36,200 nt of DNA from an uncultured Opitutia bacterium (lineage in GTDB: Bacteria; Verrucomicrobiota; Verrucomicrobiia; Opitutales; CAJWYM01). Under the pieces are notes generated by a model that saw only the letters and a list, made by a program, of their open reading frames with translations, searched no databases and had not been told where the DNA came from. The position numbers were made by a program, and so were the translations under genes. Location of the stretch: positions 1 through 36,200 of the forward strand of contig CAJWYM010000037.1 in the NCBI GenBank assembly GCA_913049555.1, read 5' to 3'. This document shows, in pieces, positions 17,340-26,259 of this stretch. Numbering within the stretch: position 1 is the stretch's first letter; every line of letters starts with the position of its first letter.

Positions 17340-18806
17340 TTACTGTTTTATAATCTCTTTACCCTCAAAATCCACTTTTGATGAAAGTTTAAGATGGATT
17401 TTTTCTGGATCAAAATTTGGGTTTTTAGCGGGTAGTTTAGCACCAGTCTCTTTCAACCAAGCACTCAACATTGAATTCATCTCTTGCACTTTTTCGGGCA
17501 TTTCTTGAGAAAGGTCCTTTTTTTCAGGAAGATCTTCTCTAACATTATAGAGTTCTAACCTCTCTCCGAAAAGCATTTCTTTTGAACCATAACTGACCAC
17601 TTTATCTCCGAAAAAACGAATCAATTTATAATCCCCCATCCGCATCCAACAACTGGGAGTTTTGCTGTAGTGAGGAATATACAATGGTAAATTCTGGTAA
17701 ATTGCTTCGCGATCTAATTTTTCTGCACCCTCAAAGATTGGCACCAGACTTTTGCCATCTAAGAGGTAGTCCTCAGGAATCTTTGCTCCTGCTAACTCAA
17801 CGAAAGTTGGGAATAGATCGACAATGTGAACGGGTTCTTTGACTATTCGGTGCTCCTTTATTTTTTCTGGCCAATATACTAGCAAGGGGACTCGAACTCC
17901 TCCTTCATATTCAGAACCCTTTCCACGACGTAAAGGATCCATTTCCCAAACACGCAGTAAACCCCCATTGTCTGACATAAAAATAATCATGGTCTCTCGA
18001 TCCAAATCTAACTTCTCGATGCCATCTACCAAAACTCCAATGCTTTGATCCAAGTAATCTATCATTGCGAGGTAATCGGCGATCGGTCTTTCTTCCATTT
18101 TCCCGCTTTTGCTTTTCATTTTATTATAACCTCGATCGACGTGCTTCTGAATCAATGCTTCAGGAGCTGACACCGCAGTATGAACCGTCATATGAGCAAG
18201 ATAAGCAAGCGTGGGATGACCACGGTTTTTATCCAGATAATTCAAAGTTGCATGGGTCATACCCATCACATTTTTTGGATCATCAGAAATCACTTTCTCG
18301 GTATTCATACCCTCCCACCCATATGTTTTTAAGTAATCAGGTCTACCCATTTGCTCCTTCAGTTTTTTTTCCTTCAAATCGACATGCCATTTACCCACAT
18401 GACCGACTCGATAACCTGCGTTTGTTAAAGTACGACCAATATTGACAGCCTCAGGGGGTAGAACCCGAGTAGACTCGGGCTGTAACATAGCGGCATAGGG
18501 AAGAACATGTTTTTCAAAGATCACTGCGTTCATATTCGTCCGAGCACAGTATTGTCCCGTCATAAAAGCAAAACGAGTTGGAGAACACTGAGGCATTGCG
18601 TAGGCATCGGTAAAAATAAGCCCATTTTCTCCCAAGCGGTCTATGTTTGGAGTTTCCATCAAATGATTGCCGTAAGAAGACAATGCGTTGTAACCCATGT
18701 CATCGATCAATACAAAAACCACATTGGGTCGCTTTCCTTGTAAAAAGCTTCCTAATACAAGCATTGATATAAAAAGACCTACCTTTTTCAATTTTTTACT
18801 ATCCAT
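17340..18806 (-). CDS. Secreted sulfatase, family S1 (sulfatase 6)
   Basis: A 488-residue sulfatase with a signal peptide of about 24 residues (GLFISMLVLGSFLQG). The metal site is in VLIDDMGYN, the formylglycine Cys is Cys74 in CSPTR, then FMTGQYCARTN. GKWHVD, HMTVHTAVSAP and FMSDNGGL give the other active-site residues, and KGSEYEGGVRVPLLVYWP is the usual sulfatase segment after the Asp-Asn. The length is that of a single catalytic domain plus the C-terminal subdomain. It follows sulfatase 7 after 53 bases, probably in the same transcript, and precedes sulfatase 5 after 279 bases. Subfamily not recognised; substrate unknown. Confidence 0.92.
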   Translation of the reverse strand: MDSKKLKKVGLFISMLVLGSFLQGKRPNVVFVLIDDMGYNALSSYGNHLMETPNIDRLGENGLIFTDAYAMPQCSPTRFAFMTGQYCARTNMNAVIFEKHVLPYAAMLQPESTRVLPPEAVNIGRTLTNAGYRVGHVGKWHVDLKEKKLKEQMGRPDYLKTYGWEGMNTEKVISDDPKNVMGMTHATLNYLDKNRGHPTLAYLAHMTVHTAVSAPEALIQKHVDRGYNKMKSKSGKMEERPIADYLAMIDYLDQSIGVLVDGIEKLDLDRETMIIFMSDNGGLLRVWEMDPLRRGKGSEYEGGVRVPLLVYWPEKIKEHRIVKEPVHIVDLFPTFVELAGAKIPEDYLLDGKSLVPIFEGAEKLDREAIYQNLPLYIPHYSKTPSCWMRMGDYKLIRFFGDKVVSYGSKEMLFGERLELYNVREDLPEKKDLSQEMPEKVQEMNSMLSAWLKETGAKLPAKNPNFDPEKIHLKLSSKVDFEGKEIIKQ

Positions 18807-18859
18807 AATTTTTCTGAACTTTCACTATTGATCTTAGCACTGATTTTTTAATGAGAATC

Positions 18860-20338
18860 TTATTTTTTACGCTTTACCATCACCACTTCCTCATCGGGCA
18901 CTTCATAATAATCGCGCAATTTTTGTAACTCTAAATGCATTTTTTTAAGATTGGTTGAATATTCTGGTTTGCTATAAATGTTATTCAACTCCGAGGGATC
19001 TTTTTTAAGATTGAACAATTCCCAATTGTCAATTCCTTTAGTTTTACTTCCATAAAAACGGATCAGTTTAAAATTGCCATCGCTGACTCCCTCGTGTCGA
19101 GTTACCCCATGACCTCCATCCATATAATAGTGGTAGTACAAACTGGATCGCCAATCCTCAGGAGTTTCCGACTTCATAAGAGGAACTAGACTTTCACCCT
19201 GCATTTCATTGGGAATTTCTACCCCGGCTAGGTCTAAAAAAGTAGGAGCAAAATCTATATTTTGACCTAAATCTGTATTCACACTCCCAGCCTTTACAAT
19301 TCCTGGCCATTTAACAATCAATGGAGTTCGAAATGATTCCTCATACATCCATCTTTTGTCAAACCAACCATGCTCTCCCAAGTAGAACCCTTGGTCCGAA
19401 GAAAACATCACAACGGTGTTTTTTGTGAGTCCTTGTTCCTCTATTTCATCCAGCAAACGACCTACATTTTCATCGACTCCAGCCACACATCCAAAATAAT
19501 CTTGCATGTAGGCTTGGTACTTCAATCTAGCTAAAGTATTTTTATCTATATTTTTATCTAATAGTTTAGAACGATGAGCCCATTTGTCAGCTTTCAGGTC
19601 TCCGATGTTTTTCATGTGTTCTTTTATTCCCATATTGTGGAGCTTTGCCATCTCACGAGTTTGATAGGTATCCATAAAGGAATTTGGTTCTGGGAAGGAG
19701 GTATCCTTAAATTTATCAACAAATCGTTGTGCGGGTGTCCAATTTCTGTGGGGGGCTTTGTAATGAACCATCAAAATAAAAGGAGATTCCTTATTTCTTT
19801 TATTCAGCAACCAATCCATTGCATGATTCGTAATCACATCCGTAGAATGTCCCTCTGTATTTATTAGGCCCTTTGCGGTTTTGAATTTAGGATTTATATA
19901 TTTGCCGTGTCCGGGCAGTGTTTCCCAATAATCAAATCCCTGCAATTCTCCTTTAAGATGGGTTTTACCAATGAGCGCAGATTGATACCCTCCCTCTTTG
20001 AGCAACTTCTGGAATTGCATTTGATCGTGATTGAAATCTTCAATATTGCCATATTTCCCATTTTTATGACTATGTTTACCAGTCAACAAAGTGGCACGAC
20101 TTGGAGCGCAAATAGAATTTCCTACATAAAACTTATCAAAGCGCATTCCTTTTTCAGCAATTTGATCTATGTTTGGAGTTAAATTCATGGGTGAGAAATG
20201 ACTTTGATAGGCTCCCAAAGCATTCACCGCCATATCGTCACAAAAAATCCACAATATATTAGGACTTTTTGAAGCTTCAAGGACGGAAAAAAACCCAAAA
20301 AATACAGCGAATATAAAGGGTATTATCTTGGATTTCAT
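18860..20338 (-). CDS. Secreted sulfatase, N-acetylglucosamine-6-sulfatase-like (S1_11-like) (sulfatase 7)
   Basis: A 492-residue sulfatase; signal peptide about 1-23 (FIFAVFFGFFSVLEAS). It carries IFCDDMAVNALGAY, CAPSRATLLTGKHSHKNG (Cys78), GKTHLKG, HYKAPHRNW and SSDQGFYLGEHGW. The run FDKRWMYEESFRTPLIVKWP is characteristic of the S1_11 group, whose studied members include glucosamine-6-O-sulfatases. Such resemblance suggests a 6-O-sulfated hexosamine-like site, but the group is broad and the real substrate is not shown. The protein ends in a short basic VKRKK. It lies 30 bases after sulfatase 8 and 53 before sulfatase 6, so the three are probably co-transcribed. Confidence 0.93.
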   Translation of the reverse strand: MKSKIIPFIFAVFFGFFSVLEASKSPNILWIFCDDMAVNALGAYQSHFSPMNLTPNIDQIAEKGMRFDKFYVGNSICAPSRATLLTGKHSHKNGKYGNIEDFNHDQMQFQKLLKEGGYQSALIGKTHLKGELQGFDYWETLPGHGKYINPKFKTAKGLINTEGHSTDVITNHAMDWLLNKRNKESPFILMVHYKAPHRNWTPAQRFVDKFKDTSFPEPNSFMDTYQTREMAKLHNMGIKEHMKNIGDLKADKWAHRSKLLDKNIDKNTLARLKYQAYMQDYFGCVAGVDENVGRLLDEIEEQGLTKNTVVMFSSDQGFYLGEHGWFDKRWMYEESFRTPLIVKWPGIVKAGSVNTDLGQNIDFAPTFLDLAGVEIPNEMQGESLVPLMKSETPEDWRSSLYYHYYMDGGHGVTRHEGVSDGNFKLIRFYGSKTKGIDNWELFNLKKDPSELNNIYSKPEYSTNLKKMHLELQKLRDYYEVPDEEVVMVKRKK

Positions 20339-20368
20339 AAAATGATTCTTTTTAGAAAATTGTTAGAT

Positions 20369-22051
20369 CTAGAGATTCTTTTTAACATTTTTAGTCTTTG
20401 TTTTGTTCTCCTTTTTGGAATTCTTCCTTGATTTTTGCTCTTTATAGCTTTTATAGCCCATAGTAATGTTTGCGTATTTATCAAAACGATCCCACTCAGA
20501 AATTAATTCCTGAGCTTTTTCTGGAAATTGTTGGATTACATTTTCTATTTCACTCTGGTCTTTATTAATATTGAACAAAGACCAGGAGACTTGCTTCAAA
20601 CCATTGGATCCAAGGAGTTTGAAATTTTTATCCCGAATGGCTCTAAAGCCTTGATAAGCAAATCGTATATATCGATTGTCAATCGGTTTTCCCTCAAGGA
20701 TTGGCAAAATACTGACACCATCCATTTTATTGAGGCTTCGACCGTTCATTTGGTTTGGATAAGAAGTTCCTGTTGCATCATATATAGTGGGAGCCAAATC
20801 ATATATACAAACCGGGGCTCTCTGGAAACCCTGAGTCGCCTTATTTTTTGTAAAGGCCGGCCAATGAACGATCATCGAAGTTCGCATTCCTCCTTCCCAT
20901 AAGGAGGACTTGTCCTCCCTGAATGGAGTGTTTTGAACATTGGCAACAATGGGCCCGCTGTTATTACGTCCCCGAATTCCTTCGCGAGTTCCTAACTGGT
21001 CGATTTCTTTATCTGTCATATTATCCAGATCACATCCCCCATAGATTCCAGTCTCTGCAGAAGCGCCATTGTCTGAGAGAAAAATAAATACCGTGTTTTC
21101 CAGTTGGTTTTTGTTTTCGAGGAATGAGACCAATTTGCCGATTTGTTGATCTACGACATCGACCATTGCAGCCACTAATTGCAACTTTCGCTTGAACAAT
21201 CTTTTCTCCTTGGGCGAAAATTGTTCCCAAGTTGGCGTTTTCTTTTTGTAAGAATTCATTACTGGAAGTTTAAGAAAGGTTGGATCTATGATACCAAGAT
21301 CTACCATGCGTTTGTACCTCTTTTCTCTTATATAATCAATTCCACCGTCGTAGACCCCCTCATATTTATCCACAACCTCCTTGGGAGCTGAAAGTGGAAA
21401 GTGAGGTGCATTCAATGCGAGGTATAAAAAGAAGGGCTTTTCTTTGGAAATCGCTTTCTCCTCTATTTTTTCGATTGCATAATCTGTGTAAGCGATGGTT
21501 GAGAACCAATCATCTGGCAAGGAATGACCATCGACTTCGACCCCTTCTCGTTTTAAAGTCTTTGGATTGGAAAGCACATCTTTTTTAAAGTAAAGCGGCC
21601 CCAAGCTCATTCCAAAATCATATTGAAACCCAACTTCCAAGGGCGATGGCTCAATATGCCACTTTCCAGATTTGATCGTTACATACCCATCCTGTCCTAA
21701 AACTTCTGCAATCGTGGTCGCATTGTTTTTTTCAATATTGCCTGCAGACTGAAAAGCTTTGACTCGCTGACAAGTCATTCCAGTCATTAAGGCAGCTCGA
21801 GACGGAGCGCACTTGGCATTATTAAAGCAGTTCAAAAAATGAACTCCATTTTTGGCAAGATTCTTTAAATGGGGGGTTTTGGATTCGCCCCCCATAAATC
21901 CAGGATCGGAGTAACCCATATCGTCCACCAATACAACAATAACATTTGGAACCTCATTTGCCTTCAAAGCATTCACAAATAAAGAAACCAGTAATAACAG
22001 GGTCGCTTTTTTTAATTTTTGAGGAGCGAATAGAAAATTAGATAAATACAT
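20369..22051 (-). CDS. Secreted sulfatase, S1_4-like, with long basic tail (sulfatase 8)
   Basis: 560 residues from the ATG at 22051; the TTG two codons upstream is less likely. The N-terminus is long for a signal peptide (MYLSNFLFAPQKLKKATLLL, cleavage near residue 32). Key motifs are VLVDDMGYSD, CAPSRAALMTG (Cys81), GKWHIEPS, NAPHFPLSAP and SDNGAS. It shares with sulfatase 2 the insertion ending in a PTWEQFSP-type segment (PSWEELDP in sulfatase 2) followed by Arg/Lys-rich helix and AAMVDVVDQQIG, so the two are paralogues, S1_4-like from memory. The last 28 residues (533-560) are a strongly Lys-rich low-complexity tail. It begins a three-gene unit (8, 7, 6) with gaps of 30 and 53 bases, after a 441-base upstream gap that should hold the promoter. 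Confidence 0.93.
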   Translation of the reverse strand: MYLSNFLFAPQKLKKATLLLLVSLFVNALKANEVPNVIVVLVDDMGYSDPGFMGGESKTPHLKNLAKNGVHFLNCFNNAKCAPSRAALMTGMTCQRVKAFQSAGNIEKNNATTIAEVLGQDGYVTIKSGKWHIEPSPLEVGFQYDFGMSLGPLYFKKDVLSNPKTLKREGVEVDGHSLPDDWFSTIAYTDYAIEKIEEKAISKEKPFFLYLALNAPHFPLSAPKEVVDKYEGVYDGGIDYIREKRYKRMVDLGIIDPTFLKLPVMNSYKKKTPTWEQFSPKEKRLFKRKLQLVAAMVDVVDQQIGKLVSFLENKNQLENTVFIFLSDNGASAETGIYGGCDLDNMTDKEIDQLGTREGIRGRNNSGPIVANVQNTPFREDKSSLWEGGMRTSMIVHWPAFTKNKATQGFQRAPVCIYDLAPTIYDATGTSYPNQMNGRSLNKMDGVSILPILEGKPIDNRYIRFAYQGFRAIRDKNFKLLGSNGLKQVSWSLFNINKDQSEIENVIQQFPEKAQELISEWDRFDKYANITMGYKSYKEQKSRKNSKKENKTKTKNVKKNL

Positions 22052-22492
22052 ACACAAAGAATTGTATTCACAAATTTAATTTCCCCTTTTTTTTTGACAA
22101 ATTTCATCTTTCAAAGTTTTTGTCTCTTTTAAACTGTGGAAAACAAATTAAGAATCCATTGTGAATGTCAATGAAACCTTTTATGTTATGAGGAATTTGA
22201 CTTATGAGATCAGGATCGCTCCACTCATTTTAAAAGGGACCTTGTTATTAATTTTTAGCTCCATTCACTCAAAGAATTTATAAAAATATCGAACCATTTT
22301 TTTTAAATCCTTTTATCCATTCGAAAAAATAAGCATGCGATTTTTATTCCGTCATAAATTCATTGGGGAGCCCCTTAAATTTCCTGATTGATTTTCAAGA
22401 AAAATAGAACAATTTCTCTAACATCAAATAAATCCTGTTGATAATTGATTGCAGGAGACAATCATACAATTGGTTTTTATTAAAAAATATCT
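22052..22492. other. Intergenic region upstream of sulfatase 8
   Basis: No gene is visible. On the minus strand TACAAT lies 9 bases before the sulfatase 8 ATG, with no matching -35. A six-bp hairpin TGATTG/CAATCA (22446-22464) lies about 30 bases after the sulfatase 9 stop and lacks a T-run. A T-rich stretch at 22085-22095 has no obvious role. Confidence 0.5.
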
Positions 22493-24139
22493 TTAATACT
22501 GAGTGGGCGTAGATCTCTGCTCATTTTTCGTAAACTCTAAATATTGAGTCCAAACCGCATGCAAATCTTGGTTTTTATTTTGAAATTCCGGGGATTTAAC
22601 TAGATTTTTCTCCTCTAAGGGATCTGTTTTTAGATGAAACAATCCCTCAGGGAAATAATCCGCTTTTAAAAATTGATTCCTCATATTTCCACCGCTTCTT
22701 TTCTTCTCACCTAGAATGAGTTTAAAGTCCTTCTTTCTAACGACTCTTGCTCTCCAGTGACCAGCAAACAAACCTTGGGAAAGTAAGTATTCCCGTGACA
22801 ATGCCTCTTTTTGTCCAATTAGATGAGGCCAAAAACTAAAACTATCCAAAGCCTGATCTTCGGGAATATTTCGACCATCCATGTGATAGAGGGTGGCCAT
22901 GAGGTCCGTAGTGGACAACAAAACGTCAGAATCAGTATCAGGTTGGATTGCCCTCGGCCAATGAGCAGCAAATGGAACATGAAATCCACCTTCAGTTGCT
23001 GTGCATTTAGCTCCTCTTTCCCCATTGTTTCCATGATGGCCTAAATCCATAGCTCCCTTGACTTTTAACCCACCATTGTCAGATGTGAAGACGAACAAAG
23101 TATCTTCGTAGAGTCCCTCCGTTTTTAACTTTTCAATCAACTCCCCAACTTGAAGGTCCAATTCTTTTACCATATCTAAAAAAAGGTGAGGAGTCGTTCC
23201 AGCTAAGGGTTCTCCTCTCCATGTATTAGGTGGAGTGAATGGTAAGTGAACGGCCAATGCACAATAATACATAAAAAAGGGCTGCGATTTATTTCTGTCT
23301 ATAAAAGAAAGTGCTTTATCCAAAGTTTGAACCCCAATATTTCTAGAATCCCAATGAGAATCTCCCAATCCATGATTTTCTGGACCAGGTCCGCCTTTTT
23401 TTGTGCCTCGATCCCCAAGCATCGATCCACTAGGAACCAGGACGTTTTTGTCTCGAGTACTGTTGTAAGCTGGATCCACAACTAAATTTACAATTTCCGA
23501 ATTTGAATGAATTTTACTCCATTGCCCATTTTCGAAAAAAGCATGGGGAGGGGCTTGATGACCAGATGGAACAATAAATGAATAATCGAACCCTTTTTCT
23601 GCTGGTAAATCTGATTTGAAACCTCGCGTTATATCAGGCCTTTGTTCAGGGGTGCAAGTAAATCCAGTATAATAATCGCCTCCAGTGTAAGTTTGCTCAC
23701 TATTGATCTGATAAAAAGTGCCCCCCAAACTGTATTTACCAAAGACTGCCGTTTTATAACCCGCTTCCTGGGCGACATGTCCAATTGTTTTTGTAGTAGA
23801 ATCGATACTAGATTTCTTGGTAAATGTCCAATCCCCCATAGTTGTTATGGATCGAGTTGGATATCTACCTGTAGCAACTGCATATCGTGTGGGTGCACAG
23901 AGTGCGGAGGCAGTGTATGCCTGAGAAAAACGAACTCCTCTCTCAAACAAAGCATCGATGTTAGGAGTTTCCACAATTGGATCTTCGCCGGTTCTTATCC
24001 TGTGATAATAACTCAAATCTCCCATTCCAACATCATCCGCCATGAAGAAAATGATATTTTTTGGTTTCTCAATTCCTTTGAGCGGCACCAAAATTGATAG
24101 GATAGAGATTATGTAGCCTAGATTTTTGAAAAAGTTCAT
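22493..24139 (-). CDS. Secreted sulfatase with GKYSLGG in place of GKWH (sulfatase 9)
   Basis: A 548-residue sulfatase; signal peptide about 1-23 (YIISILSILVPLKG). The metal site is FFMADDVGMGDLSYY and the modification site CAPTR (Cys81). The segment that usually reads GKWHLG is GKYSLGGTF, so the Lys is kept but the His is not. A related sulfatase subgroup shows this pattern, so it is probably not damage. ALAVHLPFTPP and TSDNGGLKVKG follow, then a His/Gly-rich LGHHGNNGERGAK and a normal GGFHVPFAAHWP. It is divergent from the beta-helix gene at 24301, sharing a 161-base intergenic region with TTGACA boxes on both strands. No Shine-Dalgarno sequence. Confidence 0.9.
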   Translation of the reverse strand: MNFFKNLGYIISILSILVPLKGIEKPKNIIFFMADDVGMGDLSYYHRIRTGEDPIVETPNIDALFERGVRFSQAYTASALCAPTRYAVATGRYPTRSITTMGDWTFTKKSSIDSTTKTIGHVAQEAGYKTAVFGKYSLGGTFYQINSEQTYTGGDYYTGFTCTPEQRPDITRGFKSDLPAEKGFDYSFIVPSGHQAPPHAFFENGQWSKIHSNSEIVNLVVDPAYNSTRDKNVLVPSGSMLGDRGTKKGGPGPENHGLGDSHWDSRNIGVQTLDKALSFIDRNKSQPFFMYYCALAVHLPFTPPNTWRGEPLAGTTPHLFLDMVKELDLQVGELIEKLKTEGLYEDTLFVFTSDNGGLKVKGAMDLGHHGNNGERGAKCTATEGGFHVPFAAHWPRAIQPDTDSDVLLSTTDLMATLYHMDGRNIPEDQALDSFSFWPHLIGQKEALSREYLLSQGLFAGHWRARVVRKKDFKLILGEKKRSGGNMRNQFLKADYFPEGLFHLKTDPLEEKNLVKSPEFQNKNQDLHAVWTQYLEFTKNEQRSTPTQY

Positions 24140-24145
24140 AGATAA

Positions 24146-24173
24146 CTTGTATTACTGTATTACTTTTTGTCAA
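24146..24173 (-). promoter_or_regulatory. Candidate promoter of sulfatase 9
   Basis: On the minus strand a perfect TTGACA (24173-24168), a 16-base spacer and TACAAG (24151-24146). The -10 box ends 6 bases before the ATG at 24139, so transcription from it would start at or near the start codon (leaderless). The -10 match is only four of six. Confidence 0.35.
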
Positions 24174-24244
24174 CTTAGAGATTTAAGTTTTTGTAGATTA
24201 ATAAAGTGATTAAAAATATCTATTGGCAATCACATAGAAACAAT

Positions 24245-24273
24245 TTGACAGATAAATCATTAAGTACTACTTA
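24245..24273 (+). promoter_or_regulatory. Candidate promoter of the beta-helix gene
   Basis: A perfect TTGACA (24245-24250) with 17 bases to TACTTA (24268-24273), about 27 bases before the ATG at 24301. The -35 is exact but the -10 is poor. Confidence 0.3.
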
Positions 24274-24300
24274 TTCTAAATTTTAAATCCTTCACTATTT

Positions 24301-25866
24301 ATGAACCCAAGATTTCTAAAACAAATTTATTTCATGAAATTAGCACGATTTCTAGTCTGCTTTTTATTTCTATCTTATTCAGCACTCAAGGCAGAAAGTT
24401 ATTATTTCGATTCTTCCATTGGTAAGGATTCAAACCATGGATTGAGCCCTGAATCCCCGTTCAAAACATTAAAAAAGTTGAATCAACTGATTTTTAAACC
24501 GGGCGATCAAATTTTACTACGCTCAGGATCCGTCTTTTATGGACAAATAAAACCCAAAGGATCTGGTTCTTTGAAGAATCCCATTTTACTAAGTTCTTAC
24601 CATGCAGGAAACAAACCGATTATTGATGCACAAGGGAAATTTGAATCCACTCTTTTTATTGAGAATATATCCCACTGGATTGTGGAAAATCTTGAAATTG
24701 TAAATTTTGGCGAAAAACCAGAACCTGGAAGAATGGGAATCTATCTACTCGCAAATCAAGGAGAGGTCCAAGGGTTAGTAATTAGAGAGTTATTGGTGAG
24801 AGATGTAAATGGGGTCCTTTCTCGAACAAGAGGAAATGGATTTGGTCTTCGGTGGTCCACACAAAGTCATAAAATCCCTTCACGTTTCAATGGTCTCATT
24901 ATTGAAAATTGCCACTTTCTTCGATGCGATCGAAATGCAATTGAAGGAACTCTATGGCCTATTAAAGGACTTAAAAATCTGAGCGTCCATGTGGTTATTA
25001 GAAATAATCTGATAGAAGATGTAGGTGGTGATGCTATTGTTGTCATTGGTTGTGACGGAGCATTGGTAGAGAAAAACAGAGTTTATGGCGCCAGAAAAAG
25101 ATTTGATACCCAAAATCAAAGCGTGGTAGAAGATGCAGGACCCTCAATTGGTATTTGGCCTTGGAGCAGTATCAATACCCGAGTTCAATTCAATGAAGTT
25201 TGGGGATATAAAGGCATTTATGACGGACAAGGTTTTGACTCAGACTTTAACTGTGACGGTTCTTTATTTGAATACAATTTCAGTGGTGAGAACGAAGGGG
25301 GATTTTTCTTGATTTGCAACAACGAAAAATGGAAAGCAGATGGAAGATCTATAGGGAATAAGAATACGGTAGTTCGTCATAACATAAGCTTCAATGATAG
25401 AAAACGAGGGTTTGTCATAGACGGAAGTGTAAAAAATGTCATGGTCCGAGAGAATATTATTTATAACAATATTGATGAGGTCTTCTCAGCAGTGATTGAA
25501 ACGTCAAAAAATCAAAGCAAAGAAAGTATTCAAGTGCTAGGAAATTATTTTTATACTACTGGAAAAAGCAAAATACATAAAGGAAAGTGGGCAGGAAAGC
25601 ATTCTGTAGGCGAATGGTTGGACAATGGACCCATCAATAGTGAGTTGTTTTTATTTAAGGAAAATTCTTACACTTATAAAAACGAAACCGAAGAGTTGGG
25701 TGTAAAAACTCTTAAAAATGAAGAGACAATTCTGAGCCTAATCCATCGATTCAAAAAAGATAAAGAGGTTTATGAGGGGTTTTTTAAGTTGATTGATTTT
25801 ATGAAAGATTCTAAAAAATGGCACAAATTAGATGCCCAATTCCCGTTGAATAAGGATCCCTTATAA
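24301..25866 (+). CDS. Secreted right-handed parallel beta-helix protein (lyase or glycosidase-like)
   Basis: 521 residues from ATG 24301. An ATG at 24334 gives a cleaner signal peptide (KLARFLVCFLFLSYSALKA), and I cannot decide between them. The mature start, YYFDSSIGKDSNHGLSPESPF, is the opening of many beta-helix polysaccharide lyases and glycosidases. It is followed by KPGDQILLRSGSVFYGQI and many beta-helix rungs with N-rich turns (IENCHFLRCDRNAIEG, VIRNNLIEDVGGDAI, VQFNEVWGYKGIYDGQGFDSD). The Pfam beta_helix fold is clear; a catalytic family is not. A conserved acidic cluster lies around DGQGFDSDFNCDGS. Its place beside ten sulfatases suggests work on the glycan backbone. It is divergent from sulfatase 9. 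Confidence 0.8.
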   Translation: MNPRFLKQIYFMKLARFLVCFLFLSYSALKAESYYFDSSIGKDSNHGLSPESPFKTLKKLNQLIFKPGDQILLRSGSVFYGQIKPKGSGSLKNPILLSSYHAGNKPIIDAQGKFESTLFIENISHWIVENLEIVNFGEKPEPGRMGIYLLANQGEVQGLVIRELLVRDVNGVLSRTRGNGFGLRWSTQSHKIPSRFNGLIIENCHFLRCDRNAIEGTLWPIKGLKNLSVHVVIRNNLIEDVGGDAIVVIGCDGALVEKNRVYGARKRFDTQNQSVVEDAGPSIGIWPWSSINTRVQFNEVWGYKGIYDGQGFDSDFNCDGSLFEYNFSGENEGGFFLICNNEKWKADGRSIGNKNTVVRHNISFNDRKRGFVIDGSVKNVMVRENIIYNNIDEVFSAVIETSKNQSKESIQVLGNYFYTTGKSKIHKGKWAGKHSVGEWLDNGPINSELFLFKENSYTYKNETEELGVKTLKNEETILSLIHRFKKDKEVYEGFFKLIDFMKDSKKWHKLDAQFPLNKDPL

Positions 25867-26259
25867 AGTTTAAAATCAGAGCATCTCCTAAAATAGAATA
25901 AAATAAAAAGACCTTTTTTATCTAGAAATCTGAATGGATTGATCTCTATTTCTATTCAAATCTGGGAAGTGTTTTAGATTCGTTTAAATCATTAGAACAC
26001 GATATATCCATTCCAAAGGAAAGGAAAACTCTACACCTAATAACCCCAAGGAGGTTTTAAAGTTTCCCATCAAGAGTTGGAAACTCATTCAATTCCATTA
26101 TGGGCTATAATATCCTCTAAACAGAACTATTTTAAAATATAATAACAATTGTAATCCATACTGCCATAGGTATTTAAGGGAATTAACGACCCTGCCTAAT
26201 CTCATAGGATTGTTAGAATGTCTTTGCTTTGAGAAAATTTGTTTTATTATAGTGTATTT
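25867..26259. other. Intergenic region before the cytochrome c operon
   Basis: No gene. An AAGGAGGTTTT run near 26049 looks like a Shine-Dalgarno sequence but has no start codon after it. TATAAT occurs at about 26106 without a usable -35. AGTTTCC/GGAAACT forms a 7-bp stem with an 11-base loop. The likely operon promoter is at the right end. Confidence 0.5.
26224..26253 (+). promoter_or_regulatory. Candidate promoter of the lipoprotein-resB-ccsA operon
   Basis: TTGCTT (26224-26229), an 18-base spacer and TATAGT (26248-26253), ending 6 bases before the ATG at 26260. A similar string, gttttattata(ta)gtatt, precedes the sulfatase at 30470. There is no Shine-Dalgarno sequence between this box and the ATG. 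Confidence 0.4.
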
